A stretch of DNA of 25,511 nt from assembly GCA_902489135.1 (NCBI GenBank), contig CABTYW010000027.1:1-25511 (forward strand), in the 5' to 3' direction. The notes under the pieces are model-generated. The model saw only the letters and a list, made by a program, of their open reading frames with translations, was not told the origin of the DNA and made no database searches. The translations under genes were made by a program, and so were the position numbers. This DNA comes from an uncultured Synergistaceae bacterium (GTDB taxonomy: Bacteria; Synergistota; Synergistia; Synergistales; Dethiosulfovibrionaceae). Shown here in pieces: positions 7,028 to 14,523 of this stretch; within the stretch, counting starts at the first letter, position 1, and the number at the start of each line of letters is the position of its first letter.

Positions 7028-7909
7028 ATGAAATTTATCTTTGAACAGGTTTTCGCGCAGAGAAAGGACAACGGCAAAAAGATTTTCATGAACAGATGCT
7101 CCTGCCCCGCCAGCTACGGGACGAAAAATCTGTTGTGCGTCCACGGGCTGACGTCGTCCAACCACGTTTTTGACCTTGACTACAAGGATTACAGTGTGGC
7201 GCGTTATTTTGCGCGCAACGGCTATACCGTGTGGTGCATGGATTACGGCGGATACGGTCTTTCCGACAAGTACGAGAACGGCTTTGACGTGGACACCCAA
7301 AACGCCGCCGAGGACATCATCGCCGCGGCCGAAGAGATTTGCGCCCGCCAGCACGTGAGTGCCCTCAACCTCATCGGCTGGTCCTGGGGAAGTATGACAT
7401 CGGCGCGCGCTTCAGCGGCACGTCCCGAGCTGTTTCATAAAATGTCCTGGGTGGGCCCCTGCTTCGGCGGTACCCTTCCCGTCACCGAGGTAAAAGATCC
7501 CTTCACCACGTTGTCCTATCCCTACTGCGTGCGTGTCTTTCAACGGGTGAACAATTCCGATACCGAAGTGGACTACACGACGGTGGAGCACGGTTTGGTG
7601 AGCCTCTGGGTGGAGCAGGTGTTCAAGATCGACGCAGGACACGGCCGGCCCAACGGCGGCAACCGCGACATCGCCTCTGCCGGAAAGCAATGGCTCATTG
7701 ATCCTGAAAAAGTGGGCTGCCCCGTTCTGCTCAATTATGGAGACAACGACGTCTACGTCGATGAGGCACGCGTCAAAATCGCTCTGGAGAAACTGCCGGC
7801 GGGGTCGGCGCGCAATTTCATGAAAGGCGCCGGACACGCGCTGTGGGTGGAACGTGACTATTACAAAACGTTCCGCGAGCACACGCTGGCTTTCTTTGAG
7901 GAAAAGTAA
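7028..7909 (+). CDS. Alpha/beta-fold hydrolase
   Basis: This 293-residue protein shows the whole alpha/beta-hydrolase pattern. HGLTSS (39-44) forms the oxyanion loop. The strand YTVWCMDYGGYGLSD is typical of the fold. The nucleophile elbow is G-W-S-W-G with Ser119. The acid region is YGDND (Asp239/Asp241), and the catalytic His270 is in GAGHALW. There is no signal peptide, so the enzyme should be cytoplasmic. The ATG follows AAGGAGG at a 6-nt distance. The gene stands alone: remnants lie on both sides, and a 16-bp hairpin follows it. It could be an esterase, a C-C bond hydrolase or a small-molecule acyl hydrolase; the sequence alone does not decide. Confidence 0.88.
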   Translation: MKFIFEQVFAQRKDNGKKIFMNRCSCPASYGTKNLLCVHGLTSSNHVFDLDYKDYSVARYFARNGYTVWCMDYGGYGLSDKYENGFDVDTQNAAEDIIAAAEEICARQHVSALNLIGWSWGSMTSARASAARPELFHKMSWVGPCFGGTLPVTEVKDPFTTLSYPYCVRVFQRVNNSDTEVDYTTVEHGLVSLWVEQVFKIDAGHGRPNGGNRDIASAGKQWLIDPEKVGCPVLLNYGDNDVYVDEARVKIALEKLPAGSARNFMKGAGHALWVERDYYKTFREHTLAFFEEK

Positions 7910-7939
7910 CCCGCGGGAAACCGACCAAAAGTTCCTTCA

Positions 7940-7980
7940 GGCGGCATCAAGGCTCTTCAAAAGGGAGCTTTGATGTCGCC
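7940..7980 (+). terminator. 16-bp RNA hairpin after the hydrolase gene
   Basis: 7940-7955 pairs with 7965-7980 over 16 positions, two of them G-U wobbles that pair only in the plus-strand transcript. The loop is 9 nt. The hairpin lies 30 nt after the stop codon, which suggests a 3' end. A U-run is lacking, so it may protect the 3' end or act with Rho rather than be a classical intrinsic terminator. Confidence 0.5.
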
Positions 7981-8092
7981 GCGCCTAAAAACGACGGAAT
8001 TTCATCGGCCTTTTCCATTGCCGCGGCGCCCTTTCGGAGAAGAGGCGGTGCGCCGTCTGCCAAAAGAAAATAAAAACTCCCGCGGCGGGATG

Positions 8093-8515
8093 GATGAAAA
8101 AAATGGAGAAGGCGCGAAAAAGCACCGCATCGCCGTGTTTTTTGATGTCGTCTGCGAGCGATGCCGCCCTGGCCAAGGGCCTTGTGAACGGTCGAAGCTG
8201 TTGCGGGCATCGCGACGCGGCACTGTTTTTTTATGGAGATCTTCCGACACGCCCGAGGGCTGTATCTCCAGGTCGCGGCACAACGACGAGCGGGAAAGTT
8301 TGTCGCCCTGCTGCGCAGGACCGCGGGGGCGCCCTGTGGCCTACACCTCCGTTTTTTCCACCCCGCATAAGGCCCTGCTCACATCCACGTCCGCCGCCAT
8401 GGGCAAGAGGAAAGTTTTCCGCATTTTCTTTGAAAGCCCTACATGTGAAGAAGAGAAAAAACTCTTCGACGAGCCGATCATTCAGGAAGCGACTTCGGCG
8501 GAGGGTCCGTGACGG
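8093..8515 (+). pseudogene. Degenerate FrnE/DsbA-family oxidoreductase
   Basis: A plus-strand frame starting near MDEKNGEGAKKH reads HRIAVFFDVVCERCRPGQG, which is a FrnE start (F.DxxCPWCxxG) with a broken CERC site. Further on VFLWRSSDTPEG corresponds to W.pF.L.PdxPxEG. STPHKALLTS, then MGKRKVFRIFFES, correspond to the family's NTxxAHxL....GK..af...lFxAyF. EKKLFDEPIIQEATSAEG corresponds to the segment before the last helix. The insert is shortened and the C-terminal VPTF/GAQ part is missing: the frame ends at the TGA at 8510-8512. It is a decayed relative of the intact gene at 5964. I rate the family as probable. Confidence 0.5.
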
Positions 8516-8559
8516 AGAGCTCCGCAAATGGCGTGGACCGATCCGACGCGGGCGCCACG

Positions 8560-8956
8560 GCACCGCTTCGCATCGACGACCCATGTTCCCGAGTACATGG
8601 GCGATGGTCTGTTGTTTTGTGGACTGGTCAAGCATGGTCATTCAGGCGATATAGGCGTAGGTATCGTATGGCTCGCTCTGCATACGCTTTAAAAATGCCT
8701 TGTTGTGCCGCGCTTTGGTATCTGAAGCCGGCGGGTCGAACATCGCTTCAAGCCGCTTGAGGATTGCAGGAAGGAGTGTGCTCATAAGCGTTCGGACTGG
8801 TTGGTATTTGCCGATGGTTCCGGTTTCATAAGCGCGACGGTAGGTGTGTTCAATATCACAGCGGTGTTGTTCACGGATAATGCGTTCGCGGTCCACAACT
8901 TTTTCCCAGTCGGCAGGTAGTTCTGTAGACAAAAAGACAACGTTGTTTGTGGGCAT
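8560..8956 (-). pseudogene. N-terminal fragment of a T7-like single-subunit (phage) RNA polymerase
   Basis: From the ATG at 8956 the minus strand encodes 104 residues up to a TGA at 8642-8644. Sequence in the same frame continues to about 8560. The pattern RIIREQHRCDIEHTYRRAYE, then PVRTLMSTLLPAILKRLEAMF, AFLKRMQSE and YDTYAYIA follows the T7 RNA polymerase N-terminal domain in order: LAREQLALEHESYEMG, then KPLITTLLPKMIARINDWF, AFQFLQEIKPEAVAYI. After the stop, MTMLDQSTKQQTIAHVLGNM aligns with the following T7 segment. Catalytic palm and finger domains are absent, so this is a broken remnant. A good promoter lies upstream, and a tRNA-Leu gene lies 200 nt away on the same strand. The match is by eye. 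Confidence 0.5.
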
Positions 8957-9004
8957 TGGTTTATTAAATGCCTCATTTGACCTCTAATTGTTTGCCTTGC
9001 TGCT

Positions 9005-9033
9005 AATATACTTTGCATTTTATAAGGTATCAA
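9005..9033 (-). promoter_or_regulatory. Sigma-70-type promoter ahead of the phage polymerase fragment
   Basis: On the minus strand TTGATA (9033-9028), a 17-nt spacer and TATATT (9010-9005) form a near-consensus promoter. The predicted start at about 8998 is some 40 nt before the fragment's ATG at 8956. It sits in the most AT-rich DNA of this area. Confidence 0.65.
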
Positions 9034-9081
9034 GTAGTATAAAAATTTGACTAATCCCTTGTTTCTTACTGGCGTAAATCG

Positions 9082-9127
9082 AAAAACAACAAAAGAGCCC
9101 AGCAATCGCCATGACTGCTGAGCTCTT
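9082..9127 (-). terminator. Intrinsic terminator of the tRNA-Leu transcript
   Basis: In the minus-strand RNA, AAGAGCUCAGCA (9127-9116) pairs along 12 positions with UGCUGGGCUCUU (9104-9093), including one wobble. It is followed by UUGUUGUUUUU (9092-9082). It lies 26 nt after the encoded CCA of the tRNA. Confidence 0.8.
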
Positions 9128-9152
9128 CGTTTTAAATATTGGGTTGTAATTT

Positions 9153-9239
9153 TGGTGCCGGGGGAGGGAATCGAACCCTCATGTGGTCACCCACGGGGGA
9201 TTTTGAGTCCCCTGCGTCTGCCTGTTCCGCCACCTCGGC
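9153..9239 (-). tRNA. tRNA-Leu, anticodon CAA
   Basis: The minus strand gives an 87-nt class II tRNA. The acceptor is GCCGAGG/CCCCGGC with one A-C mismatch at 5-68, followed by A73 and an encoded CCA. The anticodon stem is GGGGA/UCCCC with loop CUCAAAA, so positions 34-36 are CAA, which reads UUG. The long variable arm (CGTGGGTGACCACAT) and the T arm GAGGG-TTCGATT-CCCTC fit tRNA-Leu. It has its own promoter and terminator. Confidence 0.95.
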
Positions 9240-9256
9240 TTTTCTGTACGAGCAGA

Positions 9257-9285
9257 ATGATACCATGGCCGCTCTGTCTCCGCAA
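9257..9285 (-). promoter_or_regulatory. Promoter of the tRNA-Leu gene
   Basis: On the minus strand TTGCGG (9285-9280), a 17-nt spacer and TATCAT (9262-9257) end 17 nt before the first base of the tRNA. Spacing and place fit a sigma-70-type promoter with a very short leader. Confidence 0.75.
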
Positions 9286-9469
9286 GGAGAAATTTTGACG
9301 GTGCATCCCTTGGGCGCGGTCAAAGTGTTTTCGGGCGGCAGGGCCCGAAGGTCAGGCTTCGATGCCCCGGCGGCGCGCCTTTAAAGAACGTTTTTTGCGA
9401 AAGACGGCGGAATACTATGCGAGGGGCGGCCCCGTCGTTCCGCAGTCGGGCGCGGCTATGGGACGCTTC

Positions 9470-10894
9470 TCAGATTTTTTTCTTCCACTTGGTGCCCTGG
9501 GGCGTGTCCTCGAGGATGATGCCCTGCGCGGCCAGTTCGTCACGAATGGCGTCGCTGCGTCCCCAGTCTTTTGCCGTGCGGGCGGCGTTGCGCTCTTCAA
9601 TGAGCTTTTCAATTCGGGCGGTTTCGTCGGCGGAGTTTCCTTTTTCGGCCTGTTCGATGCCGAAAATTCCCATGACGCCGTCGATGTCGCTGAAGAATTT
9701 TTCAGCTGCGGCAACGGCATCGGGGTCAACCTGCGGGTTCTCCTTGAGATAGCGGTTGACTTCGCTGACGACGTCGAAGATGACGCCCATGGCGGCGGCG
9801 GTGTTGAAATCGTCGTCCATGGCGGTTTTGAAGTTTTCGGTGCCTTTTTTCAGGGCCTCTTTGAGGGCGGCGCCGTTTTCGCTCTTTCGGTCGCAGCGGT
9901 TGGCCTTGGCGAACTGCAGGTCGGTCCAGCAGTTGCGCAGGCGTTCCACGGCCGCGGCGGCGTGCTCGAGGCCTTCGGGGGTGAAGTTGACGGGCGTGCG
10001 ATAATGGGCGCTGAGCATGAACATGCGGATGGCCAGCGGCGGGAATTTTTCGCGGGCGGCGCGGGCCGTCAGAAAATTGCCCAGCGACTTGGACATTTTT
10101 TCGGCGTTGATCATGATGTACTCGTTGTGGATCCAGAAACGGACGAAGGGCTTCCCGGTAGCGGCTTCGCTCTGGGCGATCTCGTTTTCGTGATGGGGGA
10201 AGATGAGGTCGATGCCGCCGCTGTGAATGTCAACGGTATCTCCCAGCAGGTCCGTGGACATGGCGCTGCACTCAATATGCCAGCCGGGGCGACCCAATCC
10301 CCACGGGCTCTCCCATGCGGGCTCGCCGGGCTTTTGAGGCTTCCAGAGCACGAAATCCAGCGGGCTGCGCTTGACGTCGTCCACTTCGATGCGGGCGCCG
10401 CTCTGGAGGTCGTCGAGATTTTGATGGGAGAGCTTGCCGTAGGCCGGGAAGCTCTTCACGTCGAAATAGACGGTGCCGTCGGCCACGTAGGCATGTCCGT
10501 TGTCGATGATGCGCCCGATGAGTTTGATGATTTTTTGGATGTAGTCGGTGGCACGGGGATTGAAGGTGGCGCGCTTGATGCCCAAGGCGTCGGCGTCCTC
10601 GTAGTAGTCGGCGATGGTTTTTTCGGCAAGCTCGGCGATGGTGGTGTTGTCGCGGTTGGCGCGCGCGATCATTTTATCGTCGATGTCGGTGAAATTCTGA
10701 ACGAAGGTCACCTCGTAGCCGAGATATTCAAGATAACGGCGAAGCACGTCGAAAACGATGAAGGGGCGGGCGTTGCCGATGTGAAAGTAGTCGTATACGG
10801 TGGGGCCGCAACTGTAAAAGGTCACTTTGCCCTCGTGAAGAGGCACAAAGGGTTCTTTTTTTCGGGTGAGATCGTTATAAAGCACAAGTGCCAT
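9470..10894 (-). CDS. cysS: Cysteine--tRNA ligase
   Basis: This class I synthetase charges tRNA-Cys in the cytoplasm. The protein (474 residues) contains the HIGH-type motif HIGN (38-41) and KMSKS (266-270). The zinc ligands Cys29, Cys209, His234 and Glu238 are in CGPTVYD, GWHIECSAM and FPHHENE, at almost the same numbers as in the E. coli enzyme. The DALR-like anticodon-contact domain follows, and the C-terminus ends in the typical WGRSDAIRDELAAQGI and a DTPQGTKW tail. The ATG at 10894 is preferred because GGAGG lies 7 nt before it; a GTG one codon earlier is possible. It is transcribed away from uvrC from its own promoter. I see no T-box leader in the short gap, so regulation by charged tRNA is not supported. 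Confidence 0.97.
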   Translation of the reverse strand: MALVLYNDLTRKKEPFVPLHEGKVTFYSCGPTVYDYFHIGNARPFIVFDVLRRYLEYLGYEVTFVQNFTDIDDKMIARANRDNTTIAELAEKTIADYYEDADALGIKRATFNPRATDYIQKIIKLIGRIIDNGHAYVADGTVYFDVKSFPAYGKLSHQNLDDLQSGARIEVDDVKRSPLDFVLWKPQKPGEPAWESPWGLGRPGWHIECSAMSTDLLGDTVDIHSGGIDLIFPHHENEIAQSEAATGKPFVRFWIHNEYIMINAEKMSKSLGNFLTARAAREKFPPLAIRMFMLSAHYRTPVNFTPEGLEHAAAAVERLRNCWTDLQFAKANRCDRKSENGAALKEALKKGTENFKTAMDDDFNTAAAMGVIFDVVSEVNRYLKENPQVDPDAVAAAEKFFSDIDGVMGIFGIEQAEKGNSADETARIEKLIEERNAARTAKDWGRSDAIRDELAAQGIILEDTPQGTKWKKKI

Positions 10895-10940
10895 CACAGT
10901 TCCTCCGTTCCGGTGTTAAAATTGTACTGTTTCAACGAGT

Positions 10941-10969
10941 ATTATAACCGAGATTTGGGAAATTGACAG
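10941..10969 (-). promoter_or_regulatory. Promoter of cysS
   Basis: On the minus strand CTGTCA (10969-10964), a 17-nt spacer and a consensus TATAAT (10946-10941) lie about 47 nt before the ATG of cysS. It is in the 115-nt gap shared with uvrC. The plus-strand TTGACA at 10963 overlaps it but has no good -10 box. Confidence 0.75.
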
Positions 10970-11011
10970 GGGCAATTGCGTGCCGAGGCTGACTGAAAGG
11001 GGGCGCTGGCC

Positions 11012-12688
11012 GTGGACGAACAGGAACGGATGGGGCGCATCCGCGCCATTCTCAAAACGCTGCCCATGAAGCCCGGCGTTTATCTGATGCACGACGAGGC
11101 GGGCAAAGTGATCTATGTGGGCAAGGCGAAAAAGCTGAAACGGCGCGTTTCATCCTATTTCAACCATCGTGATTTCGCCATTCCGCGGCTGCGAAAGCTG
11201 GTGGCCACGGTGCATGACATCAGCTTCATCCGCACCGAAACCGAATCGGAAGCGTTCATTGTGGAAAGCCGCCTCATCAAGGCCATTCAGCCCTATTTCA
11301 ACGTGGAGCTGAAAATGGGCTCGCACTACCCCTACATTGTGGTGACGGCCGACCGTTTTCCCCGGGTGACGGTGACCCATCGAAGACCTTCGTCGGGGCA
11401 TGTGTTCGGCCCTTATACCAGTGCGGGCTCCATGAGGAGCATGCTCAATTTAATCCGCAAATACTTTCCTCTGCGAACCTGCTCTCTCGACCTGGAAAAA
11501 ACCAGGGCGGCGCGCCCCTGCATTATGTACGACATCGGCAAGTGTCTGGCGCCCTGCGCGGGAAAGTGCACTGAGAAAGAGTACGGCGAAACGGTGGACG
11601 ACATTTTGATGCTGCTCAACGGCGGAACCGCCGACCTGGTGGCCCGATTGAGGACGCGCATGGAGGCTCTGGCACGTGAAATGAAGTTCGAAGCGGCGGC
11701 CAAGGTGCGCGACACCATTGTGGACCTGTGGCGTTTTTCGCGGCAGAAGCTGTCGGTCACGCTGACCGACGAACTGGACGAGGACACATGGACGGCCATG
11801 ACGCGGCTGCGGGATCTGTGCGGCTTGCCCGTCGTGCCCTGGCGCATCGACGGCTTTGACATTTCCCATTCGTCGGGGCACGAGACCTACGGTGCGGCGG
11901 TGGTTTTCGAGCAGGGCTACCCCAACCAGTCGCTCTATCGGCGCTATGAGATCAAAACGGTGGAGGGCATTGACGATTTTCGCTCCATGAGAGAGACGGT
12001 GCTGCGTCGTTACCGGAATATGATCAAAAATCAGCAGCCGCTGCCGCAGCTCATCGTGGTGGACGGCGGTCCGGAGCAGCTGGCTTTCGCCCGCCAGGCT
12101 CTGGCGGAAGTGCCCGTGGAGATCGACACGGTGTCGCTGGCCAAACGCGACGAGCTCATCTTTACCGATCCCGAAAAGCCGCCGCTGCGCCTTGACTGGA
12201 ATGATCCCGCGCTGCGCCTTCTTCAGCGGGTGCGCGACGAGTCGCACCGCTTTGCCGTTACGACGCACCGTCACAAGAGAATTTCCCGGCTGAGTCGTTC
12301 GGCGCTGGAGGACGTGCCGGGCATCGGAAAGCACAAGGCGGCCGTGCTGCTCAGCACTTTCGGCAGCGTGCAGCGCATCGCGGCGCTGTCTCCCGAAGAG
12401 CTTCAGAAAGCGCCGGGCATCGGGCCGGTGCAGTCAAAAAAAATCCTCGATTTTCTGTCGCAGGGGCACGGCGACGAACGCGCTCTTCCCCACGGGGGAG
12501 CGCCGGAAGGCGCCGCTGAAGAACCGGCGGCGAAAAAAGGTCCGTCGCGCCGTTGGCGCCAAAGCGTAGACGTGCCTTACAGAGAACCGACTCCCCATGG
12601 AAGCGTCGGCGTCGGCGAGACGAAGGACGGGCGACGCGTCAGAGAAACCTATGATCCGAAACGAAAGAGAGGCATTCACCGCGCATGA
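11012..12688 (+). CDS. uvrC: Excinuclease ABC subunit C
   Basis: UvrC makes both cuts around DNA lesions in the UvrABC nucleotide-excision repair complex. The 558-residue protein starts with a GIY-YIG nuclease domain (GVY 22-24, YVG 35-37). A Cys cluster (RPCIMYDIGKCLAPC) and the UvrB-binding UVR motif (REMKFEAAAKVRD) follow. Then comes the RNase H-like second nuclease (IDGFDISHSSG, then PQLIVVDGGPEQL) and helix-hairpin-helix repeats (VPGIGKHKAAVLL, APGIGPVQSKKI). About 75 basic, Pro/Gly-rich residues extend past the HhH domain, which is unusual. The GTG at 11012 follows a GAAAGGGGG ribosome binding site. Its stop overlaps the ribD start by 4 nt (ATGA), so repair and riboflavin genes are probably cotranscribed. 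Confidence 0.96.
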   Translation: MDEQERMGRIRAILKTLPMKPGVYLMHDEAGKVIYVGKAKKLKRRVSSYFNHRDFAIPRLRKLVATVHDISFIRTETESEAFIVESRLIKAIQPYFNVELKMGSHYPYIVVTADRFPRVTVTHRRPSSGHVFGPYTSAGSMRSMLNLIRKYFPLRTCSLDLEKTRAARPCIMYDIGKCLAPCAGKCTEKEYGETVDDILMLLNGGTADLVARLRTRMEALAREMKFEAAAKVRDTIVDLWRFSRQKLSVTLTDELDEDTWTAMTRLRDLCGLPVVPWRIDGFDISHSSGHETYGAAVVFEQGYPNQSLYRRYEIKTVEGIDDFRSMRETVLRRYRNMIKNQQPLPQLIVVDGGPEQLAFARQALAEVPVEIDTVSLAKRDELIFTDPEKPPLRLDWNDPALRLLQRVRDESHRFAVTTHRHKRISRLSRSALEDVPGIGKHKAAVLLSTFGSVQRIAALSPEELQKAPGIGPVQSKKILDFLSQGHGDERALPHGGAPEGAAEEPAAKKGPSRRWRQSVDVPYREPTPHGSVGVGETKDGRRVRETYDPKRKRGIHRA

Positions 12689-13794
12689 AACAGCAATGGA
12701 TTGACGAATATTTTATGCGCCTGGCGCTGGGGCTGGCGCTTCGCGGCACGGGCAAAACGGCGCCCAACCCCATGGTGGGCTGCGTCATGGTCAAGGACGG
12801 CCGGATTTTGGGCCGCGGCTGGCACGACCACGCGGGAGGCCTTCACGCCGAAGCGGCGGCGCTGCTTCAAGCGGGCGATGGGGCGCGGGGAGCTACCGTC
12901 TACGTGACTTTGGAACCCTGCAGCCATGAGGGGCGTCAGCCTCCCTGCGCCCCCGCTCTGGTTCGTGCCGGCGTCGCGCGCTGCGTAGCCGCGATCGGCG
13001 ACCCCAATCCGCAGGTTTCGGGGCGGGGACTGGAAATTTTACGCGACGGCGGCGTGGAAACCGTCTGCGGCGTTTTGGCTTCCGAGGCGCTGTGGCTCAA
13101 TCGCGGCTTCCTCTCCCTGCAGCTTCGCCGCCGACCGTGGCTGACGCTGAAAGCCGCTCTTTCTGTCGACGGCTCCATGGCGCTTGAAAACGGCGTCAGT
13201 CAATGGATTACCGGTGAAGAGGCCCGAGCGGCGGGACATGTGCTGCGGGGCGAAAACGACGCCGTTCTGACGGGCAGCGGCACGCTGCTTCACGACGATC
13301 CGGCGCTGACGGTGCGCCTGACTGAAGGCGTCTCGCCGCGCCCCGTTATTCTGTGTCGCCGCGCCGATTTTCTGTCGAAAAAATTCAAAGCTCTGCACGG
13401 CAACGCGCTGATTTTTGCCGGCGAAGCGGCGCCGTTGCCCGAAGGCCTGGACAATCGCGTCAAAGTTCTGCCCGCCGACGCTTCGGGACGGCCGAAATTG
13501 AAGGACGTCCTGGAAGCTCTGGGCGCTCTGGGCGTCACTCGAGTTCTTGCCGAAGCCGGAGCGCGCCTGAGTTCTTCGCTCATCGCTTCGGGGCTGTGCG
13601 ACGAATATCAAATTTTCGCGGCCCCCGCCTTTATGGGACAGGGACTTAAAGTCACTGAAGAATTTCATATCCGGCGCATGGAACAGGCCATTTCCTTTCG
13701 ACTGCTGAGCTGCCGAAACGTCGGAAAAGACTTGTGGATTGAAGGAGGCAACCCATGTTCACTGGACTGGTTGAAGCAATTGGAAAAGTGCTGA
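12685..13794 (+). CDS. ribD: Bifunctional riboflavin biosynthesis deaminase/reductase
   Basis: RibD carries out the second and third steps of the riboflavin pathway: deamination of the pyrimidine made from GTP, then NADPH-dependent reduction of its ribose side chain. The N-terminal deaminase domain has the zinc ligands His54 in HAE and Cys79 and Cys88 in PCSHEGRQPPC, with Glu56 as proton donor. The reductase domain follows from about residue 150 (LTLKAALSVDGSMA, DAVLTGSGTLLHDDP, RVLAEAGARLSSSLI). At 369 residues it has the usual family size. It overlaps uvrC by 4 nt and the following riboflavin synthase gene by 40 nt, which suggests tight translational coupling. I see no FMN riboswitch in front of it. 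Confidence 0.96.
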   Translation: MKQQWIDEYFMRLALGLALRGTGKTAPNPMVGCVMVKDGRILGRGWHDHAGGLHAEAAALLQAGDGARGATVYVTLEPCSHEGRQPPCAPALVRAGVARCVAAIGDPNPQVSGRGLEILRDGGVETVCGVLASEALWLNRGFLSLQLRRRPWLTLKAALSVDGSMALENGVSQWITGEEARAAGHVLRGENDAVLTGSGTLLHDDPALTVRLTEGVSPRPVILCRRADFLSKKFKALHGNALIFAGEAAPLPEGLDNRVKVLPADASGRPKLKDVLEALGALGVTRVLAEAGARLSSSLIASGLCDEYQIFAAPAFMGQGLKVTEEFHIRRMEQAISFRLLSCRNVGKDLWIEGGNPCSLDWLKQLEKC

Positions 13795-14405
13795 GCGTCA
13801 CGCGTCGCGCCGACGTGACGGAGGTGACGGTGGAAGCTCCCTTCGCCTCGGAGCTGAAAACCGGAGATTCCGTTTCGTTGAGCGGCGTGTGCTCTACAGT
13901 GACGCGCTGCGGCGACAAAGACTTTTCGGTGCAGCTCACCGACGAGACCCTGAAAGTTTCGCGCTTTTCGCTGCTTTTCGCCGGCGACCGGCTGAACCTC
14001 GAGCGGGCGCTGCCCGTGACGGGAAGGCTTGACGGCCATCTGGCGGCGGGACACGTTGACGGCGTCGGACTGGTGCTTTCCATGAAAAAGGGCCGTTCGT
14101 CGGCGGAGCTGTGGCTCGATCTGCCGCGGGAACTCATGCGCTATGTGGTCTACAAGGGATCGCTGTGCGTTGACGGCGTCAGCCTCACTGTGGCGTCGGT
14201 GCGCGACAGCGCCTGCTCGGCCGCGGTCATTCCCGAGACGCTGGAACGCACCACCTTGGGAGCGCTTCGCGTCGGCAAGCGCGTGAACATCGAAACGGAC
14301 ATGATTGCGCGCTATGTGGAACGGCTGCTGATGATGAAAGAGACTCCATCGTCCGCCGAAAACGGAGCTCTCACCCGCGAAAAACTGGCGCAGATGGGCT
14401 GGTAA
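13755..14405 (+). CDS. ribE: Riboflavin synthase, alpha-subunit type
   Basis: This enzyme joins two lumazine molecules to make riboflavin. The 216-residue protein starts with the hallmark MFTGLVEAIGKV and is built of two similar lumazine-binding barrels. The first has LKTGDSVSLSGVCSTVT, the second YKGSLCVDGVSLTVA; both contain the usual G.S(L)..GVC/VDGVSLTV core. Barrel linkers such as SRFSLLF...LNLERAL and GHVDGVG are also present. The C-terminus has the typical NIETDMIARYVERLL helix. The ATG has GGAGG 6 nt upstream inside the end of ribD. The next pathway gene, ribH, follows 118 nt later with its own likely promoter. A ribBA gene, often found between the two, is not in the window. Confidence 0.96.
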   Translation: MFTGLVEAIGKVLSVTRRADVTEVTVEAPFASELKTGDSVSLSGVCSTVTRCGDKDFSVQLTDETLKVSRFSLLFAGDRLNLERALPVTGRLDGHLAAGHVDGVGLVLSMKKGRSSAELWLDLPRELMRYVVYKGSLCVDGVSLTVASVRDSACSAAVIPETLERTTLGALRVGKRVNIETDMIARYVERLLMMKETPSSAENGALTREKLAQMGW

Positions 14406-14439
14406 TTTCGAGCGGAGGAAGAAAAAAACTTTTTGCCCA

Positions 14440-14468
14440 TTGGGCCGGCGGCGGAAATGATGTAAAAT
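14440..14468 (+). promoter_or_regulatory. Candidate promoter of ribH
   Basis: TTGGGC (14440-14445), a 17-nt spacer and TAAAAT (14463-14468) lie 55 nt before the ribH ATG in an otherwise AT-richer gap. The -10 box is good, the -35 box only fair. It would allow ribH and serS to be transcribed separately from uvrC-ribDE. Confidence 0.45.
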
Positions 14469-14523
14469 AGTTACAATAAAATGAAGAGTTTCAGATGAGG
14501 TTTCATTCAGGAGGTTTTGAACC

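Noticed and set aside
8770..9153. Second att copy of the tRNA-Leu 3' end
   Set aside because: Reading the decayed region by eye gave no repeat of the tRNA 3' end longer than background.
10898..10940. T-box leader for cysS
   Set aside because: The leader is under 50 nt and has no specifier stem or terminator/antiterminator pair.
9362..10966. Long plus-strand open frame (534 codons) over cysS
   Set aside because: It is the antisense shadow of a clear cysteinyl-tRNA synthetase gene; composition and lack of domains show it is not coding.
10898..14523. FMN riboswitch for the riboflavin genes
   Set aside because: Neither the gap before uvrC nor the gap before ribH shows the conserved RFN stems or enough length.
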